Below the pieces are notes generated by a model. That model did not search any database and was not told where the DNA came from. It saw nothing but the letters and a program-made list of their open reading frames with translations. Below are positions 12,323 through 25,829 of a stretch of 64,000 nucleotides of DNA, one piece after another. Position 1 is the stretch's first letter. Every line of letters begins with the position of its first letter. A program made the position numbers and the translations under genes. Source of the DNA: Blasia pusilla. Lineage: Eukaryota; Marchantiophyta; Marchantiopsida; Blasiales. The stretch covers positions 11,594,001-11,658,000 of the forward strand of contig CM114272.1 of assembly GCA_050084515.1 (NCBI GenBank), in the 5' to 3' direction.

Positions 12323-13537
12323 ATGGCGACCAAGGACAAAGAACCGAGGAAACCGCGAGTCAAAGAAAAAAAGCCGAGAGACAAATCAATGATGGACCAA
12401 GAGCCAGAGATGGAAATTGTGACTCCCAAAGTGCCGAGTCCCAGACATGAGGATGTTCCAATCGAAAATCTTTCCGCAGGACCTTCGATTCCAAACTCAA
12501 ACGATCCGGCCTTTTATATCCAAATGATGGGATTGATGAAGGTGATGGCGGACCAGATGGCCGAACAGAGCAAGGTGATAATGGAATTCAAGTCAAATGG
12601 AGCCTCTAGTTCCGGCAAGAAGCTTTGTAAGACAAATTTGCCAACGCCATTCACAGGAATGGGGCGTTCTCGGAAAGTGAGCGAGTTTCTAACAGAACTC
12701 GAACTTTATTCCGAAGCGCAAAAGGCAGATGAACATGACAAGGTGACTCTAGCAGTCACATTTTTTAAGGATCACGCTCTCCATTGGTGGACGGCTCACC
12801 ATAAAGAACATCTAGGCCATGGGAGACCATTGAGTTGGGAAGATTTCAAGGAGTTGATTGGGAACCGATTCACTCCGGAATATCAGGAGTATCGCGATGG
12901 CATGGAGGTTGTGAGGTTGCGCCAGAGCGGATCCCTTGGCGCTTATGTGCGAGATTTTAGTGCACTCATGAGTGCACTTTCCACAGATGAACATATGAAA
13001 AAGGTGATCTTCTTAAGTGGACTCAAACCGAGCGCCAAAAAGGCCCTCTTTCGTATGCCTCACATCCCAGAGACGTGCGCGGATCTTCTAAGGCTAGCAG
13101 AGCGGATTGGGGACGATGAAGTCCAACACCAAAAATCCTTTGAGCCAAAAAGTTTTTCTAAGTTATCGAAAAACCAAGGGACATCCAAGAGGGTTTGGAA
13201 TGGGGGTGAGTGCGACCACGGAGGGTCTCTTGCCCCAGCAGCGAAACGAGTGGAACTCAACGCGAAGCCAAGAGGGCCGCCGTTCACGAAGTCAACGAAT
13301 GCCAAAGTGATTTGCTACAACTGTGGCAAACTCGAGCATATGGCTAAGGAATGTGTTAGGCCCAAGGTTAGTAAACGGAGTATGAATGCATTTGCTACTA
13401 AGCACTTATCAGCGGGAGATCTAGATACATCTCTCCAAGTCCGCAAGAGAATGCCCAATTTGGTTTACCTAGGATCCAGGATCGCTAATCGCGATGTGAT
13501 GTTGCTGGTTGATACAGTGCTTCGCACTCATTCTTGA
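12323..13537 (+). pseudogene. Gag of plus-strand chromovirus, ending in a frameshift at the protease
   Basis: The 404-codon frame holds a charged N-terminus, a retrotransposon gag core (WWTAHHKEHLGHGRPLSWEDFKE.. region, ~residues 150-250), and one CCHC zinc knuckle (CYNCGKLEHMAKEC, ~residue 330). It then enters the aspartic protease. Against the minus-strand sister element, which reads VDTGASHSF, this copy lacks one G at about 13,519. The frame therefore becomes VDTVLRTHS and stops, which removes the catalytic D-T-G context. The gag part is otherwise uninterrupted. I chose the ATG at 12,323 because it opens the longest frame, about 140 bases after the primer site. Confidence 0.85.
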
Positions 13538-16500
13538 GTCCAAGAATCGTAAAAATGTTGGGATTGCCAGCCACCAAGGCGGATGAACCTATTAGGGTAG
13601 GATTCAGTGGGAGGCAAGTCCCACCAAACTTCAGATCTGGTTTTAGGGCTACTTGTGGGATGCGGAGTATTTGAGTTGAAGGAGAATTTCACAGTTTGCG
13701 ACATGGACGGAATCAATAGAGTCTTGGGGAACATGTTCTTGGATGCGTATGAGGTGGAACTGAGGCAAAGACCTTTGAGGTTGAGAGTCTTGGTTAATGG
13801 CAAACGGACAGATGTCAGATTGGTTCGTGAGGTTCCTAGAAAGATGAAGTTGGTGAACGCCATCACGAGGACGAGTGTGACCGAGTTAGAGGAAGGATTC
13901 CTTTGCTTGATGAGACAAGAAGAGGATGATGCAAGCGCAAGACGCAAAGATCAGAACTCAGCTTCAAGGGGAATCCTTGAAACACTCAAGAGAGTTGTGA
14001 AAGAATTTGGAGATGTGTTGACTAAGGAGCTTCCGACTGAGTTGCCACCACATAGGGCGGTTGATCATAAGATTGAGGTGATACCCAAATCTCAACCACC
14101 TTCAAAAGCACCATATAGTTTGAATCAAGAGGAACTTTCTGAGTTGAAGAAACAGTTGGGTGAACTCCTAGAGAGGGGTTACATCCAAACTAGCAAGTCA
14201 CCTTATGGGGCGCCCGTCCTCTTTGTGAAGAAGAAGGATGGGAAGTTGAGACTCTGTGTTGATTACCGGGCGCTGAATAAAGTGACGGTAAGGAACAACT
14301 ATCCTCTCCCAAGGATGGATGACCTCTTTGATTGATTTTTGAGTGCCAAGTATTTCAGTCGGATTGACCTAAAATCAGGATATTATCAGATTCGGATTGC
14401 CGAAGCGGATGTAGAGAAGACTGCGTGTAGAACGAGATACGGTTCGTTCGAGTTTGTGGTTATGCCATTTGGTCTTTGTAATGCGCCTCCGACGTTCACC
14501 ACTTTGATGAACTCCATCTTTCATAAGGAGATGGATGAGTTTTTGATCATCTATATTGATGACATACTCATCTATTCAAAAATATTAGAGGAGCACGCTC
14601 GACATTTGAAGACGGTGTTTGAGAAACTTAGGGCGAACAAGCTATATGCAAATGCGGATAAGAGAGAGTTCGGTTTGATGAATATCAAGTTCTTTGGGCA
14701 TGTGGTTAACGCAAATGGAGTGAGTCCATACATGGAGAAGGTAAGCGCAATTGCCGAATGGGAACCGCCTTCCACTATGAAGGGGATGAGGAGGTTCATC
14801 GGAGTTGGTCAAGTTTTACCAGACATACGTGAAGAAATTTTCGGGAAAAGTGAAACCTCTCACGGATTGGACCGCAAAGTTTTCCAACACTGCATGGACC
14901 AAGGAAGTGGATAAAGCGTTCAATCGAGTCAAAGAGATCCTCTTGCAGGAACCAGTTCTGAAGTTGCCGGAGTTTGACCAACCATTCGAGGTGCACATGG
15001 ATGCTAGTGATTTCGCGATTGCAAGAATGTTGCTGCAAAAAGGAAGACCTGTAGCATACGAGAGCAAGAAGCTTAGCGACACCGAAAGGATATGCCCCAC
15101 TCATGAGAAAGAGTTGTTTGCGGTGGTTCACTACTTGAGGAAGTGGCGTCACTATCTGGGACTTCACAAGACTCGATTATTCACCGATAACATATCGCTC
15201 AAGTTTGTTGAGATCCAGGATCGCGTAACACCAAAGCAACTTTGATGGCATGATACCTTGGTGTTGACAAATGTGGAGCTAATCCACAAGCCGGGGAAAG
15301 ACAATGTCATTCCAGATGTGTTAAGTCGTAGGGATGAGCATATGCCATCGATGACACAAGTGTTGAGAGCAATGTTCCCTAATGAAAGAGACCTGGAAAG
15401 ATGGATTCAAGAAGGATACATGAAGGATGCGCAAGTGAGGGAGTACCTTGGGAAGTTAAAGCGGGGCGAGAAGGTGGCCAATCTGAGTTTGAGACACGGC
15501 TTGCTAAGGTTTAAGCAGAGCAGGATCTATGTAGGCCAAGGCAAGCTACGGACGAAGGGGTTTGTGGAATGTCATGATGGACCTTTGGCAGGACACAAAG
15601 GGGAGAAATCCACTCTTGCTGTTTTGGCCAAAAGGTTCTTTTGGCCCAACATGAAGGAAGATGTTGCTCAATATGTGAAAACCTGCATGACCTGTCAGGT
15701 GAACCAAGTTTCTTATGCGAAGAAACAAGGCTTACTTCATACTTTGCTAATCTCGGAGGGATCCTAACAAAGCATGGATTTCATTACGAGTCTTCCAGAA
15801 TCTGAGGGATACAACGCTATACTTGTGATAGTTGATCGGTTTACCAAGTTGGGGAGGTTTGTGCCGACAAGAGAGTCTGTGACGGCCTACACGACTTCCC
15901 GACTGTTCCTGGATGGTTGTGGCGAGCTCACGGATTGCCTAGGAGCATTGTGTCCGATCGAGATCCGAAGTTTACCAGTGCCTTTTGGAAACATCTATTC
16001 AGGAGGTTCTGGACCAAACTCAGCTTTAGTACGGCCTTCCATCCTCAAACGGATGGGCAAACGGAAATAGTAAACTCGGTCGTAAACCAATACTTACAGA
16101 ATTACGTGAGTGCAGACCAAAAGAGATTGGGCCAAGTGGCTAAGTATGGTTGAGTATTGTTACAACTCGACTAAGCATTCTGTAACCAGAGAATCTCCGT
16201 TTCTTCTGGCGTATCAAAGAGAACCAGAAGGGCCTCTTGACTTAGCTCTTTCGAGGGGCGCTATATCGGCACACACTCGTCAAGCAACGGCGAAATGTTT
16301 GTTAGTGGAAATTCAGGAATGACAAGAGTGAGCGAGGAAAAGTCTTGCCAAGGCTCAACTAAGGTACGTGAAGCATGCTAACAAAAGTCGGCGCCAAGTG
16401 AGTTTCCAAATTGGGGAACAAGTGTGGTTGAGTGTAAAGAATCTCACTCTTCTGAAGGAATTGTTCGCAAAATTGTCAGCCAAGTATGTTGGACCGTATG

Positions 16501-16847
16501 TGATCAAGGCAAAGCCATTTGAGGATATGTAAACATTGGAGGTGCCAAACGAGTTCAAGATTTACCCGACTTTCCATGTGTCATTCTTGAAGAAGCGTCT
16601 TCAAGACGATGTGCGTCCGGAGCAAAGGATAATGTTGAGACCACAACCGGTCATCAGAAATGAGGAACCAGAGTTCAAGGTTGAGACCATTCTGCGTTCC
16701 AGACCTAGAGCTACCAAGTACGAGTACTTGGTCAAATGGAAAGGCTACCATGTGAAAGAGGCGACTTGGATTGCGGAGGCAGATCTTGAACACGTGCAAG
16801 AAGCATTGCGTGACTTCAAATGGATGCAAGATAGGCACATGTGTTAG
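13538..16847 (+). pseudogene. Pol of plus-strand chromovirus (protease, RT, RNase H, integrase, chromodomain), decayed
   Basis: In order: protease remainder (13,540-13,800); RT with [21 protein letters not shown] (~14,200) and the YIDD catalytic box at ~14,550; RNase H (VHMDASDFAIA ~14,990, TDNISLK ~15,185); integrase zinc finger (HDGPLAGHKGE.., CMTCQVN ~15,690). The integrase core has [10 protein letters not shown] (~15,775), SDRDPKF (~15,955) and [10 protein letters not shown] (~16,050). Last is a C-terminal chromodomain (YEYLVKWKGYHVKEATWI, ~16,720-16,770), which marks a chromovirus. Stops or frameshifts lie at ~14,334 (after MDDLFD), ~14,810, 15,243, 15,765, ~15,900, ~16,130, 16,320 and 16,530. 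It cannot make a full polyprotein. Confidence 0.9.
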
Positions 16848-17215
16848 AACATGGTGAAGCAAAGGACATAACTTCTGACCGGAAAGCTTGGGCCGATAAC
16901 CAGTTGCAACTAGAAATGTTTAGTTGTTGCAATAAAGAAGGCATGGATTTGAAGATTCAATGCTTGTGATTGTGATATTGAGTTTGGTAGTGCATGGCAA
17001 TGAGTAGTTCTTCATATGCTTAGGATATAAGTTAAGGAGGTCAAACAATGAGTATTTTAGGTGAGAGCTTGTATTCAGATAAGGCATCTAGATCAGGACC
17101 AAGGGTTGAAGTACTAGCATTTGGGCTCGCCCTAACGTCGGCGGGGCATATTTGTCTGTCTTGGGGTTTGTGGTGATCTCATTCATGTTGCATGAGTGAA
17201 CTTAGTGATGCGCCT
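16848..17215 (+). mobile_element. Non-coding 3' tail of plus-strand chromovirus
   Basis: It holds 'ggctcgccctaacgtcggcg' and neighbouring blocks that recur inverted in the facing element (17,340-17,420). No polypurine tract or 3' LTR follows. The element ends where the facing tail begins. Confidence 0.65.
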
Positions 17216-17687
17216 AAGCGGAATACGAGTGACCCAAAAGTAGTACGAGTTGGCTAGGTAGACAAGCGGTTGTTTACAAATAGTGAGTGAAGTATTAGGT
17301 TGCAGACTTAGTTAGCTTATCACTAAGTTTACTTATGTAGCCACAAGTAAGATCACCCCAAGCCCCAATACAGACTTCATCTGCCCCGCCGATGCTAGGG
17401 CGAGCCCGAGTGTAATCCAACACAAGGTCTTGTTCTAGGTGCTTATCCACATACGAGTTCTCACCTCAAATACTCCTTGTCTGTCCTCTTGACTTACATC
17501 CTAAGCCTATGATGAAGGACTCATAGCCATACACTACCACATACAATTGCAATCAACTTTGGCATTGAATCTCCAAATCCATACACTCCTTTATTGCAAC
17601 ACTAGTATATTCTAGTTACAACGGCCTTCGGCCCAAGATTCCAATGGTTACAAGTCATGTCTCTAGCTTCTCCTCGTACTAACGTAT
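17216..17687 (-). mobile_element. Non-coding 3' tail of minus-strand chromovirus
   Basis: Reverse complement of the sister tail from about 17,335 to 17,590, then ~100 bases more (17,216-17,335) that match the internal end at about 640-690. No 3' LTR is present. The exact join between the two tails lies near 17,200-17,220. Confidence 0.65.
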
Positions 17688-20600
17688 CTACTTCGCTTGC
17701 GTTCGCTTGAAGTCTCGCAACAACTCTTGCGCCTCTGCAATCCAAGTCGCCTCCTTCACATGGTAGCCCTTCCATTTAACCAAGTATTCATACTTTTTGG
17801 CGCGACGCCTCGAACGTAAGATGGTCTCCACCTCAAACTCCGGCTCTTCATTTATGATCACCGGGTGCGGTCTCACCACCTATCTCCGCTCGAAACGTCC
17901 ATTATCTTGAAGATATTTGTTCAACAATGACACATGAAAGATCGGGTGAATCTTGAACTTGATCGGCAGCCCCAATGTATACACATCCTCAAACGGATTT
18001 GCCACAATCACATACGGTCCAACATACTTGGCAGACAGCTTCGCAAAAAACTCTTTCGGAGGAGTGAGATTCTTCACACTCAACCACACTTGCTCTCCAA
18101 CTTGGAATCGTACTTGGCGTCGACTCTTGTTAGCATGCTTAACGTACCTCATTTGAGCCTTTGCAAGACTTCGCTTTGCTTGCTCTTCCCGTTCTCGCAC
18201 TTCTACCAACAAACCTTCTGCCGTCGCTTGTCGTGTTTGTGCCAATGTAGTACCCTTCGAAAGGGGTAGGTCAAGAGGCCCTTCTAGCTCTCGTTCATTT
18301 GCCAGGAGAAATAGAGATTCTCCAGTTGCAGAATGCTTGGTCGAGTTGTAGCAGTACTCCGCCATGCTCAGCCACTTGACCCAATCTCGTTGATTAACAT
18401 TGACATAATTCCTTAAGTACTGATTCACGATTGAGTTTACCTTTTCAGTCTGTCCATCCGTCTGTGGGTGGAAAGCCGTACTGAAACTCAGCTTGGTCTT
18501 AAACCTCTTGAACAAGTACTTCCAGAAAGCACTGGTAAACTTTGGATCCCGATCTCAAACAATGCTCCTCGGCAAACCGTGAGCCCGCCACCAGCTATCT
18601 AGAAACAGTTGCAACGTCGTATAACGTCGGCACGAATCTCGCCAACTTGCTAAACCGATCAACAATCAGAAGTATAGCGTTGTATCCCTCAGATTCCGGA
18701 AGACTCGTGATGAAATCCATACTCACTGTTTGCAAGGGTCCTTCTGGGATAGGCAAGGGATGCATCAAGCCTTGTTTCTTATCATAAGAAACTCTATTCA
18801 CTTGGCAGGTCACACACGTCTTCTCTTTCATGTTGGGCCAAAAGAACCGCTTTGACAGAACCGCCAACGTAGATTTCTCTCCTTTATGTCCTGCCAAGGG
18901 TCCGTCGTGACACTCTGCTAACACTTTGGTTCGCATCCTGCCTTGCCCTACATATATCCTACTCTGCTTGAACCTTAGTAAACCGTGCCTCAAACTTATG
19001 TTGGCCACCTTCTCACCCTGCTTCAACTTCCTCAGGTACTCCCTTGCATGAGCATCCTTCATATATCCTTCACGAATCCTTCTTTCCAGGTCTGTTTCTT
19101 TAGGGAACATTGCTCTCAAGACCTGTGTCGTCGATGGCATGTATTCCTCCTTGCGACTCAACGCATCAAGAATCACATTATCTTTATTTGGCTTGTGAAT
19201 CAACTCAACATCCATCAGCGCCAAGATATCATGCCATCGCAATTGTTTTGGGTGTCACTCAATCCTGGGTCTCAAAATACTTGAGTGATATATTATCGGT
19301 GAATACTCGAGTCATGTGGAGCCCTAGATAATGCCGCCACTTCCTCAAGCAATGTACCACCGCGAACAACTCTTTCTCGTGAGTGGGCCATCTCCTTTCA
19401 GTATCGCTAAGCTTCTTACTCTCGTATGCTATAGGTCTCCCTTCTTGCACCAACATTCCTGCAAGCGCAAAATCACTAGCATCGGTATGCACTTCGAACG
19501 GTTTGTCAAACTCCGGCAGCTTCAATACTGGTTCCTGCGATAGAATCTCCTTCACTCAGCTGAATGCCTCATTAACTTCTTGGGTCCAAGTCATGTTGGC
19601 AAACTTTGCTATCCAATCCGTGAGAGGTCTCACAATTCCCGAAATTTTTTTCACATAAGTGCGATAGAACTGCACCGCACCTATGAATCTCCTCATCCCC
19701 TTTACAGTGGATGGGGGTTCCCACTCGACAATCGCTTTCACCTTCTCCATGTCTGGACTAACGCCATCTGCAGTGACCATATGACCCAAGAATTTGATCT
19801 TGCTCAAACCAAATTCGCTCTTCTCTATATTCGTATATAGCTTATTTGCCCTTAGCTTAGACAAGACCGCTCTCACATGTCGAACGTGCTCCTCTAGTGA
19901 CTTCGAATAGATAAGTATATCATCAATATAGATGATAACATACTCATCCATTTCCTTGTGAAAAATGGAGTTCATCAATGTGGTGAACGTCGGAGGCGCG
20001 TTACATAGACCGAAAGGCATCACTACAAACTCAAAGGAACCGTATCTTGTCCTACAAGAAGTCTTCTCCACATCTGCCTCGGCAATCCGGATCTGGTAAT
20101 ATCTTGACTTCAAGTCAATCCTATTGAAACATCTCGCGCCTGCCAGCCTATCGAAGAGATCATCTATCCTCGGAAGAGGATAATTGTTCCGAACCGTCAC
20201 TTTATTCAACGCATGGTAATCAACACATAGCCTCATCTTTCCATCCTTCTTCTTTACAAAAAGAACAGGTGCTCCATAAGATGACTTGCTAGTCCTAATG
20301 TAACCCTTTTCCAAGAGCTCACTTAACTGCCTTTTCAACTCAAGAAGTTCCTCCTGATTCAACTTGTATGGTGCGTTTGAGGGTGGTTGGGAACCACGTA
20401 TGATCTCTATCTTATGATCGACGGCTCTATGTGGTGGCAACTCAGACGGAAGCTCATTTGTCAAGACATCCTCAAACTCCTTGACCACTTCTTGAAGTGG
20501 TTCTGGGATTCCCCTTGAAACAATGTCATGATCTCTGCGTATTTTGCTTGTAGCCTCCTCCACTTGTCTCATCAAGCAGAGAAATCCATCCTCCAATTCG

Positions 20601-21133
20601 GTCATGCTCCTCCTTGTAATCGAGTTCACTAACTCCTTTTTCGCTGGAACCTCACGGACCAACCGCACCTGTAACCGTTTGCCTTTTAGCAAGACGCTCA
20701 ACCTCAAGGGTCTACGTCTTAACTCCACCTCATACGCATCTAGGAATGTATTCCCCAAGACTCCGTCAATGCCATCCATTTCGCACACAGTGGAATTCTC
20801 CTTCAACTCGAATACCACGCATCCTATGGTCAAACCCAAGACCAATTCAGAAGTCCAATAAAACTTGCCTCCTGTAAATCCTACTCGAATGGGCTCATTT
20901 GCCTTAGAGGTAGACAACCCCAGTTCCTTCACGATTCTCGGGCTTAGGAAGGAATGCGAAGCACCTGTATCCACGAACAACAACACTTCGCGATCAGCAA
21001 TCTTGGATCTTAGGTACACCAAATTGTGCGTCCTCTTGGTGACCTGAAGGGACGTCTCGAGATCACCCGCCAACAGATGCTTAGCAACAAACGCAATCAT
21101 ACTCCCATTACTAACCTTCGGTTTCGAACACAC
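17688..21133 (-). pseudogene. Pol of minus-strand chromovirus, largely readable but broken
   Basis: The 525-codon frame 21,133-19,556 carries the protease (FVDTGASHSFLSPRIV, residues ~53-68), the RT N-terminus and the YIDD box. RNase H follows (19,555-19,259), after a TGA in place of an expected codon. The integrase zinc finger and core are at 19,242-18,595, with [10 protein letters not shown]. The rest of integrase ([17 protein letters not shown]) is at 18,515-17,880, and a chromodomain is at 17,879-17,688. Short deletions are visible in the zinc-finger spacer (MKEKTCVTCQ, about seven residues missing against the sister) and after FVPT. Breaks at 19,556 and 19,257 are TGA where the sister has an Arg or similar codon. 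It is not functional as a whole. Confidence 0.9.
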
Positions 21134-22246
21134 TTTCGCCAGGTGCCCCGGTCCGCCACAGTTGTAGCATATGACCTTGCCGTTCCCTGACTTCGAGTGC
21201 TATCCTCCTCTCGGCTTCGCATGAAGTTCCACTCATTTTGTTGTCGGGGCAGACGACTCTTTTGGATCGTGCAGGCCCCCACTCCAGACTCTTTTGAACG
21301 TCTCCTTATTTTTTGACTTCTTCAAAAAACCTTCTGGCTCAAAGGGTTTCTGTGTTTGGACCTCATCGTCCCCAATCCGCTCCGCTAGCTTCAGAAGATC
21401 CGGGCAGGTATTTGTGGCAACGTCGGCATTCGGTAAAGGGCCTTTTCAGCGCTCGACTTGAGTCCACTAATGAAGATAGCCTTTTTCGCACTAAACTCCC
21501 TAATGATGGATGAGCCACTAATGCTCATCCATCTTTGGAAGAGAAGTCAATTTCGCACTAAACTCCCTCACATACGCGCTTAAGGAACCACTCTGCCGCA
21601 TCCGCACGCATTCCACCATGTCGCGCAACCCTTGGTACTCTGGAGTGAACCGATCCCCATTCAACACCTTAAACTCCTCCCAACTCAGAGGTGACTCGCC
21701 GGCCAGATATTCCTCTCATTGAGCTATCCACCATTGTAGCGCATGATCCTTCAGGAAAGTAACGGCTACCGTCACCTTTTCTTGCTCAGCTGCCCTCTTC
21801 GCCTCAAAGTGCTGGTTCCGATCGTAAGGAAATCCTTCACTTTCTGGCGCCCCACCCCGGTGAATGGCGTGGCAGGTTTGTCTTGCGAGCTTTTTCCAAA
21901 GACCGGAGTTCGGGTGGTCTCTAACTCTGCAATCCACTTGCTTTGCTGGGACATCTGCTCCACCAGCAGCTTCAACAAGTCCAACGTCTGGCTTGACTCA
22001 GTCGGTTCCCCTGAGTTGGGGCCTGATGGTCCCGTGGAAGGATTCGCCTCTCGAACGTCCTCACGTCTGGCGTTCAGCTCTTTGGGAGTCTCCGTCTCCT
22101 CCATAGCTTCACGGTCCGGCATTGGTTCCTCTTGGTTCACGTCGCTTGATTCGGCGCTTCTTGGGTTGTTCTCCCTCGATCGCCATTTTCAAGCCAACTC
22201 ACTCAGATCTCCTCCTCGTTTCTTGCGTCCCTCCTCGAGCGTCTGA
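21134..22246 (-). pseudogene. Gag of minus-strand chromovirus, frameshifted
   Basis: Pieces on the minus strand match the sister gag: MNQEEPMPDREAMEETETPK at 22,140, an Asp/Glu-rich N-terminus, HALQWWIAQ (~21,720), and a CCHC knuckle CYNCGGPGHLAKVC (~21,120-21,165) just before the pol frame. Several frameshifts separate them. The start is taken near 22,246 to 22,140 by comparison; it is not certain. Confidence 0.8.
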
Positions 22247-22321
22247 GTCTAGCCGCTACCTTGAGTTTTCCCAAGCGTCTGGTTGATCCCACAACCCCAA
22301 GTTCTTGCTCACTAAGGATTA

Positions 22322-22333
22322 GCTCTGATACCA
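22322..22333 (-). promoter_or_regulatory. Primer-binding site, perfect match to tRNA-iMet 3' end
   Basis: The minus strand reads TGGTATCAGAGC two bases inside the LTR, the standard plant initiator tRNA-Met site for chromoviruses. Confidence 0.93.
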
Positions 22334-22335
22334 CT

Positions 22336-23337
22336 TGTCGCGCCCCTACTCTTCTTGAACGTCAATCTTTAGTGTTGCGGAAGCGTACGTTCAGTAGGAC
22401 ACGATCTCATCACTGATCTGCATCCAAACAAGCACTCTCCTTAGTCGGGTCTGGGCCAACCAGCGTTCCAACCCATCAAGTTCTCAACTCGGCGTCTCAT
22501 CAAGCTCAACCTTCCTTAATTCCTAGTTTCCAAAACATGGCAAGTCCTTCAAGACTTGGAACAGACTTCCTGATTAGTCAAGGAACCTAAAACGGCACTT
22601 GCGTGCCTAGCGATCCCAATTGTTCAACGGACCTCATGCAAGTTCCAAACCGAGATCCAAGTAATTGAGTCGCGGGGTGAAATCCAAGAGGGATGTCTAA
22701 AATCGCCTCCATAGACTTGGTTCAGGTTTTCCAACCCAACCCCAAACTCTCGATCCGTTCCATGCCCTTGAGCCTCCCCATGACGCCCAAAGTGGGGTTC
22801 GAGTTCCAAGCACTCTCGGAGACCTTCCCCCTTACTAGTACTTCTGGGGTTCTCCAATAACCCCCCCCCTCTTTGGAAAAGGAGGGTCGGGCCCTTCATT
22901 GTGGCCCTCAACCCGACTCTACCTACAGTCGATCTGGGTTGTTTCTCACCCGCTGCTTATGCGTTTGCAAAGATCTTTAGTGCGTTTGAACCGGCTTTCC
23001 ATAAGCCTTCCAACGCACTCTTGTTTAATCCAAACGCATTTGGCGCTAAAAGTTATGGTTATAAATACAGTCGGAAACTCTCAAACGCTAGTGGCGTTCC
23101 AAATCTGGATTCTTCCTTTGGCAACCCACTTTCTAGAGTCGACTCCTTTCAAGTCTTATTCCGCTTTTGGTCCAGGTTTCTCGGTCGCGACCACAACATC
23201 TGAAATGCAAAGCCTTGCTTGCATCTCGTCTCTTGTCTCTTCTTCGAGACTACTCCAACGCGCAAACCATCTTAGCGTGAGCCCGCTAATGTTCCGATGT
23301 TCCGCTTGGCACTCGTTTGGTCATGAGGGTCACGACA
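22336..23337 (-). mobile_element. 5' LTR, TGTCGCGAC gypsy family (type B), minus orientation
   Basis: About 1,002 bp, nearly identical by eye to the inverted LTR at 881-1,881. The plus-strand ends are TGTCGCGCCC and GGTCACGACA. It is the 5' LTR of the minus-strand chromovirus. The flank at 23,338 (ACACT) does not match the flank at 11,065 (CCAAG), so the two-element composite has no target duplication. Confidence 0.88.
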
Positions 23338-23869
<532 letters not shown>

Positions 23870-24339
23870 AGCAACAAAGGGTTTAGGCGAGGGGAGTGGC
23901 CATTTTCGAATTGAAACGTCTTATGATTTTCTCATCAGGCCAATGATGTGCGATATTTCTAGGGCAAAGTGATACACTTCAATAAAAACGTTTGAGATTT
24001 CTAGGGCAAGGAGTGAAGACTTCGTGATCAGTCTCATTTTGAAAGTTTCAAGTCGATCATAGTGTCATGCTAGCTCTCTCTATGCCTATGGTGAGTGACT
24101 TGGTAGGATTTCTTGAAAAGAGTTGAGGTGGGAAATATGGGTTTAGGGTTTAGGGAGACGAGGGTTTAGGCGAGGAGGGGTGTGTCGTGAAAATGATTAA
24201 AAATAAAACATACCACTCTCCAAAAAAGGTAAGTGCCCAAAGTCACATACCTTGCCAATTCAAATTCAACATAAGTTAGGATAAAAAATCATCCTATTTT
24301 TTCGAACTGAAAAATGAATGCGAGCCTAAAAAAAACTTT
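23870..24339. other. No gene seen
   Basis: AT-rich spacer. Two TTTAGGG units at about 24,141-24,154 are too few to call telomeric. Confidence 0.4.
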
Positions 24340-25490
24340 TCCAAAAGAAGCAATCCAAGCATACGAACACAGAGACTTCAAATCTTGAACCCTAAAAATC
24401 GTCTCCCATTTCTTCTTTGACTATGGAAGCGATAATGGCAGATCTAAACCGTTGAAGTTTGCAACGCAGTTAATTCAAACACATGTTCCAAGTTTCAACA
24501 CCATCCAATGGTCGGAACAAAACATACCTCGATGTCAATATGAAAATGAAACAAACCCTTGAAACAAATACTTGAAACATTCCTACTTGGAGCCATTCTC
24601 TTCCGTCTTGACCCCCCGTTTTCTTCCCTCCCCCTCAACCAAACTTCCAAAAATCATGAAAATTTTCCCGAAGAGGCATTCCAAGCCCAGTAACACAAGA
24701 GAAAAATCAAAACTTAAAATGACCATCCACACATGAAAATAAAAGTCATAAACCCTAAAAATGGTCTCTTAATTTTTATTTGAGTATAGAAGCCAATAGA
24801 GCAGATCTGAACCGTTGAAGTTTTCAAGAGATTTAATTCCAAGGCATGTGGAAAGTTTCAACACCATCCAATGGTTGGAACAAAAGATACCTCAATGTGA
24901 ACATAAAAATGAAACAAACACTTGGAATATTCCTACGCAAAGCCAACCTCTTCTATCTTGACCCCTTGTTTTCCTCCCTCCCCTCAACCAGGGTTCCAAA
25001 AATCATGAAACTTTTCCCAAAGAAGATATCCAAGCCCAAGAACACAAGGAAAAAATCAAAACTTAAAATGACCATCCACACATGAAAATAAAAATCGTAA
25101 ACCCTAAAAATGGTCTCTTAAATTTTTTTTTGAGTGTAGAAGCCAAAAGAGCAGATCTGAACCGTTGAAGTTTTCAAGAGATTGAATTAAAAGGCATGTG
25201 GAAAGTTTCAACACCATCCAATGGTTGGAACAAAAGATACTTCAATGTGAACATGAAAATGAAACAAACACTTGAAACATTCCTACTCGGAGCCATCCTC
25301 TTTCGTCTTGACCACTCATTTTCTTCCTTCCCCCTCAACCAGGGTTCCAAAAATCATAATTTTTTTCCCAAAAAGGCATTCCAAGCCCAGGAGAAAAGTC
25401 AAAATCTAAAATGACACAAGAGAAAAATCAAAACTTAAAATGACCACCCACACATGGAAAAAAAATTCATAAACCCTAAATTTGGTCTCC
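24340..25490. repeat. Tandem repeat, about 3.3 copies of a ~350-bp unit
   Basis: The marker 'gcagatctgaaccgttgaag' (or one base off) recurs at about 24,438, 24,798 and 25,153. 'Gtttcaacaccatccaatgg' recurs at about 24,495, 24,853 and 25,204. Units also share 'ccaagccca', 'aaacttaaaatgacca' and 'aaccctaaa'. Each unit carries 'ctcaaccagggttcc' or a variant. No coding function is visible; a partial fourth unit ends near 25,490. Confidence 0.85.
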
Positions 25491-25829
25491 TATTTTTTAT
25501 CTACCCCTTACTTCCTTGAACATCTTCCATGTACAAACGAATAATTAATAATGCCCTATTATTATTATAAGTATTTCCCTATATTAAAAATACCCTTAAG
25601 TTCTTCCACAAAACTTTGTAAGTCTTCCCTGAAATCGAATTAAAAAACCCTTTACTTTGTCGTACGTGATGGGTCTCTTCCGTGGAAGTGAGACCCCTGA
25701 GTCTATCGCATGTAAGGATCCTTTTATCTTGGCTTATCTTTATTATTGTAAGGCATACGACGCCAATGTATTCTTGATTTATTTCTGTGTTTTTGTAGAT
25801 TGGAGGATGGAAGGGCGATAATTAAGTGC
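25491..25829. other. No gene seen
   Basis: AT-rich DNA between the tandem repeat and the Helitron remnant; part of it could be decayed Helitron sequence. Confidence 0.35.

Noticed and set aside
24140-24155. Interstitial telomere repeat TTTAGGG
   Set aside because: Only two units; a chance match is likely.
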